A DNA stretch of 39,016 nt from Selenomonas ruminantium subsp. ruminantium ATCC 12561 (GCF_000424065.1 NZ_AUJE01000036.1:1-39016); one strand, 5' to 3'; counted from the stretch's first letter, positions 25,557-34,775 are shown. Made by a program: numbers and translations. The notes: generated from the sequence alone by a model not told the origin.

Positions 25557-26711
25557 TCAATCGTGGTAATAAACCTTGCCGCCAATAACGGTCTTGTGGA
25601 TTCGCACTTCTTCATCAAAGATAACGATATCCGCCCGCTTCCCACTTTCCAGCGAACCCATATCCTCATACAGCGCCAACTCCTGCGCCGGTGTCTTCGT
25701 CACCATCTCAATAATCTGCGGCAGCTCCGCTCCCGTATTTTCCCAGAAAATCTTAACGCAGCGGTTCATCGTCGCCACACTGCCAGCAATGGTGCCGTCT
25801 TTAAGCGTAGCCAGTTCCCCTTTAACAAAGACTTCCTGCCCGCCCAATTCGGAGGGGCCATCGCCCAAGCCACAGGCGCGCAGGCTGTCGGTAATCAGCA
25901 CGATGTTCTTCCCACCCTTGGCATGGTATAAGAGCCGCTGTGCCGCGGGATGGCTATGCACATTATCGGCAATGATTTCGCAATTGGCATCGGTATCAAA
26001 AGCCGCTCCCACAACGCCGGGGCTGCGATGGCTAAAGCCCGTCATAGCATTATAGACATGGGTGAAATGATGAATTCCATGCTCTTTTACCGCTTGCAGC
26101 GTTTCCTCGTAATCCGCCGCCGTATGGCCGATGGACACCGTAATCCCGGCCGCATGGCATTCATCGACAAAGGTATAATCCGTAAGCTCTTCCGGCGCCA
26201 AGGTGATGATTTTCACCACATCTGCCCAGGGCTTTACCAGCTTATAATCGGCCTTGCGGATATTTTCTTCCGCCTGTGCCCCTTTCTTTTGCGGACTGAT
26301 AAAAGGACCTTCCATATGTGCCCCCAAAATCCGGGCGCCAGCCAGCGGACACTGCATCGTTTCTTTTACCGCCAGCAGGGCTTCTTCCACCTCATGCCAC
26401 TTACAGGTCATGGTCGTGGGCAGAAAGCCCGTTACGCCGGTCTGCGCCTGCAGTTTTGCCATACGCTCCAACGCATCTATATCCGCATCCATGGTATCCG
26501 AGCCCGCACAGCCATGAATATGGACATTCAAAAAGCCCGGTGCCACATAATTGCCCTGCGCATCCAAAACTTCAGCATCCGCAGGAATATCTTTTTCCTC
26601 TGCAAAGCCCTTTATCCGTTCACCATCGCAGAGCAGTACGCCTTCTGTGCGGAAAACGAAATCACCGTTTTCATCGGGTACGATAAATCTGCCGTTTTTG
26701 ATTGCTAACAT
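25557..26711 (-). CDS. nagA: N-acetylglucosamine-6-phosphate deacetylase
   Basis: 384 residues, normal for NagA. Metal and active-site motifs: HIHG (H64, H66), AHMEGPF (E134), IGHTAAD, HVYNAMTGFSHR, and the catalytic Asp in ITDSLRACG. It removes acetate from GlcNAc-6-phosphate, feeding amino sugars from wall recycling or diet into glucosamine-6-phosphate. No nagB is adjacent. ATG 26711 is chosen (AGAGGCG upstream); the longer open frame overlaps the radical SAM gene and does not look like NagA. Last gene of the block, before a strong terminator. Confidence 0.95.
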   Translation of the reverse strand: MLAIKNGRFIVPDENGDFVFRTEGVLLCDGERIKGFAEEKDIPADAEVLDAQGNYVAPGFLNVHIHGCAGSDTMDADIDALERMAKLQAQTGVTGFLPTTMTCKWHEVEEALLAVKETMQCPLAGARILGAHMEGPFISPQKKGAQAEENIRKADYKLVKPWADVVKIITLAPEELTDYTFVDECHAAGITVSIGHTAADYEETLQAVKEHGIHHFTHVYNAMTGFSHRSPGVVGAAFDTDANCEIIADNVHSHPAAQRLLYHAKGGKNIVLITDSLRACGLGDGPSELGGQEVFVKGELATLKDGTIAGSVATMNRCVKIFWENTGAELPQIIEMVTKTPAQELALYEDMGSLESGKRADIVIFDEEVRIHKTVIGGKVYYHD

Positions 26712-26730
26712 CAAGCCAACGCCTCTTTTC

Positions 26731-27984
26731 TTAGTCTTCCACATAATGGCTGAAACTGCCGATAACGAGCTGCGGGAATTCGGCATGGAGGGTTTCGATA
26801 AACTTCCGCGTGCCAACAGCCTTGCCCTGCGGTTCCGGCATGATGTCGAGGAACGCATCGGGGTCGATATTGAGGTTGCGCACCTGAATCATCTGCACCG
26901 GCAGTTCGCGGAAAAATTCCTGCCAAGCCGCCAGCTCTTCCTCGCGGTCATTGAAACCGGGGAAATACAAGAGGTTCAAGGACACATAAACGCCCTTGTC
27001 CAAGGCATAGCGAATGGATTCCTTGACGTTTTCCAGATGATAGCTGGCGCGGTAATAGGCATCATACCCCTCCTCGCGAGCGCTGATAATCGACACGCGC
27101 AAAGAGTCCAAACCGGCATCGACAATCTTCTTGACGCCTTCCGTCCAGCCCACATTGGAATTCATGTTAATCTGCCCCTTATCGGTCTGCTGGCGAATCA
27201 GCTTAATGCCTGCGGCGATATTATCCGCCGCCAGACTCGGCTCCCCTTCACAGCCTTGACCGAAACTGATGATGCCATCGGGGGCCACCTGCAGATGGTA
27301 CACGCCGACTTCGGCAATTTCCTCCGGCGTTGGACGGAAGTCAATGCGCTGCTGCGGCGACGGACAGCACTCTGCGGGCTGCAGGGAAATACAGCCAAAA
27401 CAGTTGGCATTGCAGACCGGCGAAGTCGGAATACCGCATTCCCAGCGACGGTAGAACAGGTTCTGCGCCGTGCAGCAGTGCCATTTAAGCGAGCAGCCTG
27501 CGACCTGCTCCACAATGCGGTTGCCCGGCAAATCCTTCTTCGTGCGCTTGACGAGATTTTTGAGGTCCTTGGTATTGTAATGCACGGGGTCCCATTTTTC
27601 GTTTTCGTCCGTATAAACAGCGGCACAGTAAAGCTCGTCCTTGTAGACCACCACCGCTGTATAGCCATAAAGAGGCAGGCGTTCCGCTTCTTCCGCACGT
27701 TCATAAGCCGGCATATAAAGACGAGTATAACCGGCCGGCAGAATCGCAGCCACAGCCAGCCCGCTGATGGGCATAACCTCGCCGTCACTGGCCATGCCCA
27801 CAGCCAGATGGTCGGGCAGAAGCATTAAATCCGCACTTTCCGGCAGGGGAATCAAATCCTCCGGTTTGAGCAGGATATTCTCCCGCCCTGTACGGCCCAT
27901 GCCCTGCATGCCCGGAGCATCTAAGATATTGCCATCCTCATCGGCATAGACAGCTGTAATCATTTCATTTGTTTTCTGCGACAT
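26731..27984 (-). CDS. Radical SAM protein with a long N-terminal domain
   Basis: 417 residues. The iron-sulfur motif CxxxCxxC is C191, C195, C198 (VCNANCFGC), followed by a radical SAM barrel (ISFGQGCEGEPSL, SNVGWTEGVKKIVDAGLDSL). About 190 residues stand before it. They include beta-rich parts (TAVYADEDGNILD, LAVGMASDGEVMPISGLAVA) and extra cysteines (GCSLKWHCC; ECGIPTSP) that could bind a second cluster or zinc. Further cysteines follow the motif (PAECCPSP). Substrate unknown. The start ATG 27984 has AAGGAGG 8 nt upstream and overlaps the end of pth by 20 bp, so the two are coupled. Confidence 0.85.
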   Translation of the reverse strand: MSQKTNEMITAVYADEDGNILDAPGMQGMGRTGRENILLKPEDLIPLPESADLMLLPDHLAVGMASDGEVMPISGLAVAAILPAGYTRLYMPAYERAEEAERLPLYGYTAVVVYKDELYCAAVYTDENEKWDPVHYNTKDLKNLVKRTKKDLPGNRIVEQVAGCSLKWHCCTAQNLFYRRWECGIPTSPVCNANCFGCISLQPAECCPSPQQRIDFRPTPEEIAEVGVYHLQVAPDGIISFGQGCEGEPSLAADNIAAGIKLIRQQTDKGQINMNSNVGWTEGVKKIVDAGLDSLRVSIISAREEGYDAYYRASYHLENVKESIRYALDKGVYVSLNLLYFPGFNDREEELAAWQEFFRELPVQMIQVRNLNIDPDAFLDIMPEPQGKAVGTRKFIETLHAEFPQLVIGSFSHYVED

Positions 27985-28606
27985 TTTCTGTGCCTCCTTC
28001 CTGCGTTTCTGCAGCTGCTTCAACAGCCTTCTTTTTCTTCTGCTTCTTGGGATTATACTTATTCATCGCCATATCCACATCATCTTTTACGATGCACTCA
28101 ACAGCCGGCAACAGATAGTTTATCGCCTCTTTGATTTTCGGCTTATCTTCGTCCGTAAACGGTGCCAGCACATGATTGACCACCGTCCAGCCCGGCAGGG
28201 GACGGCCAATGCCAATCCGCACGCGTGCAAAGTGTTCATCCCCCAAATGTGCCAGTACGGATTTAATGCCGTTATGTCCACCCGCACTGCCCTTTTTGCG
28301 GATGCGCACGGTACCGGCCGGAATATCCATATCGTCATGGACAACGATTAAGTCCTCCGTCTCCAGCTTGTAAAAATTCATCAGCGGCCCGATTGCCCGC
28401 CCGCTTTCGTTCATATAAGTCAGGGGCTTGACGAGCAGAATCTTTTCCGTGCCCAAAAAGCCCTGCGCGACTTTGGCATCGAATTTATCCTGCCAATTGT
28501 CAATGCCCAATTTATCTGCCAGTGCATCCACCAGCATAAAGCCGACATTATGCTTAGTCGCGGCATATTCGCTGCCGGGATTGCCCAGGCCTGCAATTAT
28601 TTTCAT
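27965..28606 (-). CDS. pth: Peptidyl-tRNA hydrolase
   Basis: 213 residues. Typical marks: GLGNPGSEYAATKHNVGF with N9 and catalytic H19, LTYMNESG, VVHDDMDIPAG (Asp about 92) and GSAGGHNGIKS. It frees tRNA from peptidyl-tRNAs dropped by ribosomes. The C-terminal 30 or so residues (NKYNPKKQKKKKAVEAAAE, then a Glu/Gly tail) exceed the usual Pth end and are lysine-rich. The start is ATG 28606 (MKIIAGLG), with GAAAGGAA 7 nt before it; the earlier ATG is too close to it. Overlaps the radical SAM gene. Confidence 0.95.
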   Translation of the reverse strand: MKIIAGLGNPGSEYAATKHNVGFMLVDALADKLGIDNWQDKFDAKVAQGFLGTEKILLVKPLTYMNESGRAIGPLMNFYKLETEDLIVVHDDMDIPAGTVRIRKKGSAGGHNGIKSVLAHLGDEHFARVRIGIGRPLPGWTVVNHVLAPFTDEDKPKIKEAINYLLPAVECIVKDDVDMAMNKYNPKKQKKKKAVEAAAETQEGGTENVAENK

Positions 28607-28629
28607 ATCCATTTCCTTTCTGAGTGAAT

Positions 28630-28654
28630 AAGCCTTCCCCAACGGGGAAGGCTT
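28630..28654. other. GC-rich hairpin between uppP and pth
   Basis: AAGCCTTCCCC pairs with GGGGAAGGCTT (11 bp, 3-nt loop). The T-run is better on the plus strand (CTTTCTTTT) than on the minus strand (ATTC), where the genes are. In the minus-strand operon it may act as a weak terminator or a processing/stability site. Confidence 0.8.
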
Positions 28655-28662
28655 TCTTTTCA

Positions 28663-29511
28663 TTATTTATCCGCTGTCGGGTCGCCCACTAAGAACAGAT
28701 AGGCGATTACGATAATGCCCAGTACGATACGATACCAGCCAAAGGCCTTGAAGTCATTGGTCTTGATATAGCTCAAGAGGAACTTGATGGACAGAATGGA
28801 AACGATAAAGGCCGTAACCATGCCCACCACCATGATGACGATTTCCGCCCCTGTGTAATGCAGGCCGAACTTGACCATCTTGAGGAGGCTCGCGCCGAAC
28901 ATGACCGGAATAGCCAGGAAGAACGTAAATTCCGCAGCCACGATACGACTGGTACCAAAGAGAATACCACCGATAATGGTCGCACCAGAACGACTGGTAC
29001 CCGGCACCAGGGAAAGTACCTGGAACAGGCCGATAATGAAAGCCGTACGGTAATCCAAGTTCGCCAAGTCGTTAATCCGCGGACGGCGGTGCTTGTTGTA
29101 GTTCTCAATCCAGATAAAGAGCAGACCGTAGAAGATAAGCGTCGTGGCCACCACCGGCGCCGTCATGAAATGTTCTTCCATGTACTTGTTGAACATCAGG
29201 CCAATCACGGCTGCGGGAACGCAGGCCACGATAACCTTCATCCACAAGCTCACCGTATCCCGCTTTTCCTTCTTCGTCTTCCAATCCGACCAGGGATTGA
29301 GCTTTTCAAAATTCAGCGCCACAACGGCGAGAATTGCGCCCAACTGGATAACCACCAGGAACATATCCATGAAATCCTTGCTGACATCCAGCTTGATAAA
29401 TTCGTCCACCAGAATCATATGACCAGTACTCGATACCGGCAGCCATTCCGTCAACCCTTCTACGATACCGAGAACTACTACTTTCAGCAGTTCCACTATG
29501 CTTAAATCCAC
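28663..29511 (-). CDS. uppP: Undecaprenyl-diphosphatase (BacA/UppP)
   Basis: 282 residues with about eight membrane segments. [15 protein letters not shown] (from E18) and [10 protein letters not shown] are the two active-site repeats. It turns undecaprenyl diphosphate into the monophosphate carrier used for peptidoglycan and other surface polymers; excess gives bacitracin resistance. Start GTG 29509-29511 with GAGAGGAAG upstream. Four bp after the GIY-YIG gene. Confidence 0.96.
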   Translation of the reverse strand: MDLSIVELLKVVVLGIVEGLTEWLPVSSTGHMILVDEFIKLDVSKDFMDMFLVVIQLGAILAVVALNFEKLNPWSDWKTKKEKRDTVSLWMKVIVACVPAAVIGLMFNKYMEEHFMTAPVVATTLIFYGLLFIWIENYNKHRRPRINDLANLDYRTAFIIGLFQVLSLVPGTSRSGATIIGGILFGTSRIVAAEFTFFLAIPVMFGASLLKMVKFGLHYTGAEIVIMVVGMVTAFIVSILSIKFLLSYIKTNDFKAFGWYRIVLGIIVIAYLFLVGDPTADK

Positions 29512-29515
29512 CGTA

Positions 29516-29782
29516 TTACTTCCTCTCGTTACTCTCGATTAACATCCGTTTTTGTTTATGGGTAAGCTGCTTGATATGCCATTCACGGCTCTGCGCCTCC
29601 CGCTTATCGGCAAAGGTTTCAAAATAGACAAGACGCACAGGCAGGCGGGTGCGGGTGTATTTCCCGCCCCGGCCGGCATTGTGCGTCCTGACCCGCTTTA
29701 CGAGGTCATTTGTCCAGCCTGTATAAAAACTACCGTCACTGCACTCTAAAATATAAGTGTAGTTCTCGTCTTTATTCGGCAT
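29516..29782 (-). CDS. GIY-YIG domain protein (UPF0213/YhbQ-like)
   Basis: 88 residues, a single GIY-YIG nuclease domain: YTYILEC (8-14), [12 protein letters not shown] (20-31), then [19 protein letters not shown] and SREWHIKQL. This is the length and order of the YhbQ/UPF0213 group, whose role (perhaps DNA repair) is poorly known. Overlaps the cyclophilin gene by 11 bp, so its start ATG 29780-29782 lies within that gene's end. Confidence 0.93.
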   Translation of the reverse strand: MPNKDENYTYILECSDGSFYTGWTNDLVKRVRTHNAGRGGKYTRTRLPVRLVYFETFADKREAQSREWHIKQLTHKQKRMLIESNERK

Positions 29783-30338
29783 CTTTAATGGTAACTTTTT
29801 CCATCACGACGTTTTCGAGCGGACGGTCACGAAAATCCGTTTCGCTGTGGCCAATGGTGCGGACAACATCCATGCCCTTAATTACCTTGCCAAAGATGGT
29901 GTGCTTGCCGTTGAGCCAGGGCGTCTTGTCCAGCGTGATGAAGAACTGGCTGCCGCCCGTGTGGGGCATCCCCGTGTTGGCCATAGCCAGGATGCCTTCG
30001 CCATCAAAGCGCAGGTCATCTAAGAACTCATCTTCAATGGTGTAGCCTGGGCCGCCCATACCCGTGCCTTCGGGGTCGCCGCCCTGAATCATAAAGCCGT
30101 CAATCACGCGATGGAAGATTACACCGTTGTAAAAGCCCTTTTCCGTCAGGTCGATAAAGTTTTTCGTCGTAATCGGCGTCTTGTCTTCGAAAAGTTCGAT
30201 TTCAAACGTACCTTTGTTGGTTTCAAATACTGCAATGCGATTAGCCACTTTTTTGCCTCCATTATCCTTGCCGCCGGCGATGCAGCCCGCTGAAAGAGCC
30301 GTCATAAGCACCAGCATCATAATCAATATCTTTTTCAT
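29772..30338 (-). CDS. Cyclophilin-type peptidyl-prolyl isomerase, lipoprotein
   Basis: 188 residues. Lipobox LSAGC with Cys19 after a hydrophobic leader, so it should be lipid-anchored outside the inner membrane. The cyclophilin core has [19 protein letters not shown], then [20 protein letters not shown], with the catalytic Arg in FHR. It speeds cis/trans isomerisation of proline bonds in exported proteins. Thirty bp after the FAD oxidoreductase gene. Start ATG 30336-30338. Confidence 0.95.
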   Translation of the reverse strand: MKKILIMMLVLMTALSAGCIAGGKDNGGKKVANRIAVFETNKGTFEIELFEDKTPITTKNFIDLTEKGFYNGVIFHRVIDGFMIQGGDPEGTGMGGPGYTIEDEFLDDLRFDGEGILAMANTGMPHTGGSQFFITLDKTPWLNGKHTIFGKVIKGMDVVRTIGHSETDFRDRPLENVVMEKVTIKDAE

Positions 30339-30368
30339 TGTACAAAATTCCCCTCTCTATTGCAACCA

Positions 30369-31544
30369 TTAGTTGGTCTTTTTCTTCCCTAGAAATTCCA
30401 CCACCTTGCCACCGGCGGCAAAGTAGATATTCGCATTGCTGCAATTCTTATGCACGGCGTCCAGTTGGGGCTTCATCGCCTCATCATAAGTCTTTTTTCC
30501 CTGCAAAGCATCCGCTAATGCCTTTGCCGATAACAGCGCATAGTGGATACCACCACCGGTAAAATTATCCGACAAGCCCGCAGCTTCGCCAATCAAAAAA
30601 CAATGTTCTGCCGGCTGCAGCAGCACATCACTGCCATCGGGAATCAGGGCACCACGTATTTTGTTCTCCATTTTTATTCCCATATCCGCACAGCATGCCG
30701 CAAAGTGCTTCCTGATTTCACTGTCCCTGCATCCCAATTTATGATAGACGCAGCCAACAGTAGCATCTTTTCCGCGGGGAATATACCAAAAATAACCATG
30801 GTCAACCGGGCGCAAATAAATTACCGTTTCCCTCAGCGTAAGGGGCACTGGTGCTTCCAAAGCCAATGTCGTGCTTTGCCGCTTGCCAGTAAGCAAACGA
30901 CGTACAATCGATGTTGCACCATCTGCACCGACTAAAGTATTATACTTGATTTCAAAAGTCTTCTTGGTAACCAAATTTACGCAGCGCGCCACCTGCCGTT
31001 CTTTATCAATAGAACGTACCGTGGTATGATCCAGCAGCCGACCTCCCGCTTCCAAATAGCTGTTCAACACATAATCATCGAAGCGCTTGCGTGGCAAAGC
31101 CTTATAAGAAACCACCCCCGGCTCATAGCCAGCAGCTTTTTTCACAGCCATTTTAGCGGCTATTTTACCACCTTTTTTCAGGTAGTTACGCAAATTTGCA
31201 GCAAATCCTTGCGTTTTTTCATCTGCCCTTGCTAAATCTTGCGTTTTCCCCTGTGCAGACTGATTATTCTTCGGCATGGTATGGCTCATTTCATAAGCAT
31301 CATGACGAACCAGCATTTTTTCCATGGGCATAGTCGCCAATCCCGCCTCATCCAGCGTTTTTCCGAAAATATCCATAAATGCCTGCTCGGCCCTGTGCTC
31401 TATTATCCCTGCACACAGCTTATTCTTCTTTTTTGCATCCAGCATTTCCAGCAACAGCACATCCTTGCCCGCCTGTTTTAGCAAATATCCTAAAGATGCC
31501 CCAGCTGCTCCGGCTCCCACCACTAATATATCCGTTTCTTGCAT
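30369..31544 (-). CDS. FAD-dependent oxidoreductase, geranylgeranyl reductase-like
   Basis: 391 residues. FAD fold: VVGAGAAGASLGYLL (8-22), LVGADGATSIVRRLL in the middle, and LIGEAAGLSDNFTGGGIHYA near the end, the pattern of the geranylgeranyl reductase family. These enzymes reduce isoprenoid or fatty chains, or act as dehydrogenases; the substrate is not readable. An insert of about 50 Lys/Ala-rich residues (about 93-145, KTQGFAANLRNYLKKGGKIA) lies in the first third. ATG 31542-31544 has AGGAGAAG before it. Nine bp after the YitT gene. Confidence 0.85.
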   Translation of the reverse strand: MQETDILVVGAGAAGASLGYLLKQAGKDVLLLEMLDAKKKNKLCAGIIEHRAEQAFMDIFGKTLDEAGLATMPMEKMLVRHDAYEMSHTMPKNNQSAQGKTQDLARADEKTQGFAANLRNYLKKGGKIAAKMAVKKAAGYEPGVVSYKALPRKRFDDYVLNSYLEAGGRLLDHTTVRSIDKERQVARCVNLVTKKTFEIKYNTLVGADGATSIVRRLLTGKRQSTTLALEAPVPLTLRETVIYLRPVDHGYFWYIPRGKDATVGCVYHKLGCRDSEIRKHFAACCADMGIKMENKIRGALIPDGSDVLLQPAEHCFLIGEAAGLSDNFTGGGIHYALLSAKALADALQGKKTYDEAMKPQLDAVHKNCSNANIYFAAGGKVVEFLGKKKTN

Positions 31545-31553
31545 AAACTTCTC

Positions 31554-32453
31554 CTATCTGCTGTTATTCCCGTAACGGTGAATCACTGTCCCATTTTTTA
31601 CACCAGGTGAACTGAATCCATGCCCCATAACCTCACTGGCCGACATGATAATCACAAAGGCATCGGGGTCGATGGCGTTGATAATCATCTTCATCTTGGC
31701 CACCTGCGTTAAGGTCACAACCACGAACACGACATTGCGTTCCCGGCGCGTAAACGCGCCCTGCCCATGTAGGAATGTTACGCCGCGACCCACTTCCATA
31801 ATGCCCTCAGCAATGGCCTCGGCCTGATTGGACACGATAAGCAGCGCCTTACGGCTGTTGAAGCCTGCGATAACCTTATCCGTTACCATGGCATTCATAA
31901 ACATGCAGATAAGCGTAAACATCGCCGGTGCCACGCCGAACATAAACGCCGCCGCCAGCATGACCAGACAGTTAAAGCCGAAAATCACGCCGCCCATATT
32001 AAAGGAATAAAATTTCTTGGCAATAGCGCCCACGATATCGAAGCCGCCAGTACTGCCGTTCATGCGGAACACAATGCCGTAGCCGATGCCATTGAACACG
32101 CCGCCAAAAATGGCCGCCAGCATGTAATCATTGACCGGCGCATAGGCATTAAGCGGCTTGGTGAAATCCAGACAGAAGGAAAATATCGCCGTGCCGATGA
32201 CCACATCACAGGTATAGCCCTTGCCGAGCAGCCGCCAAGCTGCCATCAACAGCGGAATATTATAGGCAAAGGTCTGCGCACCAATGGGCAGATGCGTGAG
32301 GTAATAGACAATCATGGCAATGCCCGTGGCACCGCCCGTCAACAGATGTGAAGGCACCAAAAAAAGATTGATGGAGCAGCTGGCAATCATACAACCCAGC
32401 GTAATTCCTGCATAGCGCAGCAGACGGTGTTCCAGCAGTTTCAGCTGTATCAT
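31554..32453 (-). CDS. YitT family membrane protein
   Basis: 299 residues: five to six membrane segments (about 12-205) followed by a soluble DUF2179 domain (about 210-290, FLHGQGAFTRRERNVVFVVV, then DAFVIIMSASEVMGHGF). Motifs LTGGATGIAMIVYYL and GSTGGFDIVGAI are typical. Function unknown; proposed as transporters. The start overlaps the preceding stop by 4 bp (32450-32453). Confidence 0.93.
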   Translation of the reverse strand: MIQLKLLEHRLLRYAGITLGCMIASCSINLFLVPSHLLTGGATGIAMIVYYLTHLPIGAQTFAYNIPLLMAAWRLLGKGYTCDVVIGTAIFSFCLDFTKPLNAYAPVNDYMLAAIFGGVFNGIGYGIVFRMNGSTGGFDIVGAIAKKFYSFNMGGVIFGFNCLVMLAAAFMFGVAPAMFTLICMFMNAMVTDKVIAGFNSRKALLIVSNQAEAIAEGIMEVGRGVTFLHGQGAFTRRERNVVFVVVTLTQVAKMKMIINAIDPDAFVIIMSASEVMGHGFSSPGVKNGTVIHRYGNNSR

Positions 32454-33088
32454 CTGCCCCAGCCCTCCAAGTGTACCTCTTTGTCCTGCGGCATATTGGA
32501 CATATCAATCCCGGCAAAACCATTGTCATCATCACGGTCATGCTCTAACAATATGGGGTCGCCCGCTTCAGCCATAGCAGCCCGCTCTGCCTCGTCAATG
32601 GGCAGACTGCTTATCTGTAAATTGAGCAAATGACCATCATCACCGTCGACCTTTAAGAGCAGCTTCTGATGAGGGTGATTTTCCCGGGTATAAATCAGGT
32701 AGTATTCCCCCTCGATAAACTGTTTGTTCGTTTTGCCATAAACTTTTTCGAGCCAGAATTTCGTGGCTCCTTTGCGCACATTATCGCGGGCGGTATATTT
32801 CTCCATATCCACGGTGAAATCCACCACTTCGCCGGTGCGCACAGCAATACTGGCCTCACTGCGGTCTTTGTAAACATAGGTTTTGACCTTGACTCCCTGC
32901 TTGATGACGATTTTGTCATAGAGTGGCTCGCCCCACTTCGCCCGCAAAATGCTTTCGCTGTCGCCAAGCATTACCCCCTTGCAGGAAAAATCCTCGTCCA
33001 CGACTTTGCCCGCCGCCAAGCAGATTGTGCTCCACAAACAAAGGAACAGCAAAGTCAAGGAAAGCCCGCAACTCATTTTCTTTACCAT
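32450..33088 (-). CDS. Exported hypothetical protein
   Basis: 212 residues. Signal peptide 1-25 (MVKKMSCGLSLTLLFLCLWS, cleavage near CLAAG). The region about 35-80 (GVMLGDSESILRAKWGEPLY, VKTYVYKDRSEASIAV) looks like a BamE/SmpA-type small fold, and a like stretch may recur at 100-140. The C-terminus is acidic (EHDRDDDNGFAG). Family not certain. ATG 33086-33088 with GGGAGGAA lies in the last codons of the aminopeptidase gene (7-bp overlap), and the gene overlaps yitT by 4 bp. Confidence 0.8.
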   Translation of the reverse strand: MVKKMSCGLSLTLLFLCLWSTICLAAGKVVDEDFSCKGVMLGDSESILRAKWGEPLYDKIVIKQGVKVKTYVYKDRSEASIAVRTGEVVDFTVDMEKYTARDNVRKGATKFWLEKVYGKTNKQFIEGEYYLIYTRENHPHQKLLLKVDGDDGHLLNLQISSLPIDEAERAAMAEAGDPILLEHDRDDDNGFAGIDMSNMPQDKEVHLEGWGR

Positions 33089-34320
33089 AAGTTCCTCCCG
33101 AAATTGCCCTGTTCAAAAATCTTAATCTCCCGGCCATCGGCAGTTGTCCCCACGATTTCCAAATCCCGGGTGCCAATCATAAAGTCCTCATGCACCAGCG
33201 AATCGTTGACACCATGCCGCAACAGCGTCACGCTGTCCATATTCTCGCCACCTTCAATGCAAGTCGGATAGGCCTTGCCCAGTGCCAGATGGCAGGAGGC
33301 ATTTTCATCAAACAGCGTGTTGTAGAACAAAATGCCGCTCTGGGAAATCGGCGAATCAAAGGGAACCAATGCCACTTCGCCTAAGTAACTTGCCCCTTCG
33401 TCCGTTTCCAACAGACCTTTGAGGATTTCCGCACCTTTTTCTGCCGTATAATCGACCACTTTGCCGTCCTTGAAAACCAGCTTGAAGTTTTCAATCAGAT
33501 TGCCGTTGTAGTTTAACGGCTTGGAAGCCACAACCGTACCATTTACACCATCACGCTTGGGCATGCTGTAAACTTCCTCCGTCGGCATATTGGCGGCAAA
33601 CTCCGTCCCCAACTCCGACTTTTCCGCGCCGCCGGCCCAAATATGGCCTTCCGGCAGTTCGATTTCCAAATCGGTACCGCTGGCATTCTGATAATGAAGC
33701 TTGACGAACTTCTGCTCGTTGAGGAACTTCGCCGCTTGCTGCAGGAAGTCGATATGCTTGCGCCACTCAGCTACCGTGTCGATACCTTCACCAATACGCA
33801 CGGTCTTAAAAATGGCCTGCCAAAGTTTTTCCACCGCTTTTTCGGCTGTATCTTCGGGGAATACCTTCGTCGCCCAGCCCTTAGTCGGCACAGACACCAC
33901 GCACCAGGTATTCTTGTTGCTCATAAGACGTTCACGGTACTCTAAGAGCGCTGCGCCAGCCGCCTGATTGGCCAATTTTAATTTTTCCGGCTCAATATCG
34001 CTGAAAATCTGCGGGTCGCGGGCTGCAATGGACACAAACGCCGCGCCCTGCTCCGCATAACCCTGATAGAATTTCACCCGCCATTCGGGGAACTCGGTAA
34101 AGAGTTCCTTCTTGCCATGCTCGTAGCGGATATGGGCAGAGAGTTCATCCCCCCAGCTGATAACCACATCATGAGCACCGGCCTTGAAGGCTTCCTCACT
34201 GATTTTGCGGGCAAAATCCGCACATTCAATCGGGGAATTGATGACCAGAATCTGGTCTTTTTGAATATTTACGCCCACGCTGACCACGAGCTGGGCATAT
34301 TGCTTTAACAACTGATCCAC
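33082..34320 (-). CDS. M29 family aminopeptidase
   Basis: 412 residues, normal for the AmpS/PepS family of metal-dependent aminopeptidases. Likely metal ligands in order: Glu in NMPTEEVYS, Glu in YLGEVALVP, His and Tyr in SCHLALGKAYP, His and Asp in LVHEDFMIGTRDL. It removes N-terminal residues from peptides in the cytosol. Start GTG 34318-34320 directly follows the dtd stop codon (TAAGTG), and its ribosome site GGAGGCG lies inside dtd, so translation is coupled. Confidence 0.95.
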   Translation of the reverse strand: MDQLLKQYAQLVVSVGVNIQKDQILVINSPIECADFARKISEEAFKAGAHDVVISWGDELSAHIRYEHGKKELFTEFPEWRVKFYQGYAEQGAAFVSIAARDPQIFSDIEPEKLKLANQAAGAALLEYRERLMSNKNTWCVVSVPTKGWATKVFPEDTAEKAVEKLWQAIFKTVRIGEGIDTVAEWRKHIDFLQQAAKFLNEQKFVKLHYQNASGTDLEIELPEGHIWAGGAEKSELGTEFAANMPTEEVYSMPKRDGVNGTVVASKPLNYNGNLIENFKLVFKDGKVVDYTAEKGAEILKGLLETDEGASYLGEVALVPFDSPISQSGILFYNTLFDENASCHLALGKAYPTCIEGGENMDSVTLLRHGVNDSLVHEDFMIGTRDLEIVGTTADGREIKIFEQGNFGRNLW

Positions 34321-34764
34321 TTACAACGCCTCCGTATCGAAACATAAGGTCACAGGGCCATCGTTCACCGATTCCACCTGCATATCCGCACCGAATTCAC
34401 CATGCTCCACCGTCACGCCCAAATCCCGCAAGTCCTGCATAAAGACTTCATAGAGTTCATTGGCCATAGCCGGCGGCGCCGCATGGCTGAAACCGGGACG
34501 GCGCTTCTTCAAATCCGCATAGAGCGTAAACTGGGAAATCACCAGCATGGAGCCGCCCACCTGTTCGAGGTTTAAGTTCATCTTGCCGGCCTCATCGGAG
34601 AACACCCGGACATTATAAATCTTCTCCGCCAATTTCTGTGCTGATTCGGCATTATCTTCCGGCCCTACGCCCAAGAGCACCAAAAAGCCCTGCTCAATCG
34701 CGCCGTTCACTTTTCCTTCAATTTCTACACTGGCGGATTTTACCCGCGTTACCACTGCCCGCAC
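34321..34764 (-). CDS. dtd: D-aminoacyl-tRNA deacylase
   Basis: 147 residues, standard length. Active-site motifs SQFTLYA (about 77-83) and NDGPVT (about 135-140), plus N-terminal MRAVVTRVKSASV. It hydrolyses D-amino acids (and glycine from tRNA-Ala) off tRNAs. Start GTG 34762-34764 with AAGGAGT upstream. In many Firmicutes dtd stands behind relA; here it follows an alpha/beta hydrolase by 11 bp. Confidence 0.97.
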   Translation of the reverse strand: MRAVVTRVKSASVEIEGKVNGAIEQGFLVLLGVGPEDNAESAQKLAEKIYNVRVFSDEAGKMNLNLEQVGGSMLVISQFTLYADLKKRRPGFSHAAPPAMANELYEVFMQDLRDLGVTVEHGEFGADMQVESVNDGPVTLCFDTEAL

Positions 34765-34775
34765 AATTCCACTCC

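Noticed and set aside
26712-26858. Longer N-terminus of NagA
   Set aside because: The added residues are Arg/Ser-rich shadow translation of the radical SAM gene; NagA starts at MLAIKNG.
26551-27828. A 425-codon plus-strand frame opposite the radical SAM gene
   Set aside because: The minus-strand gene has the CxxxCxxC motif and a good ribosome site; the plus frame has neither.
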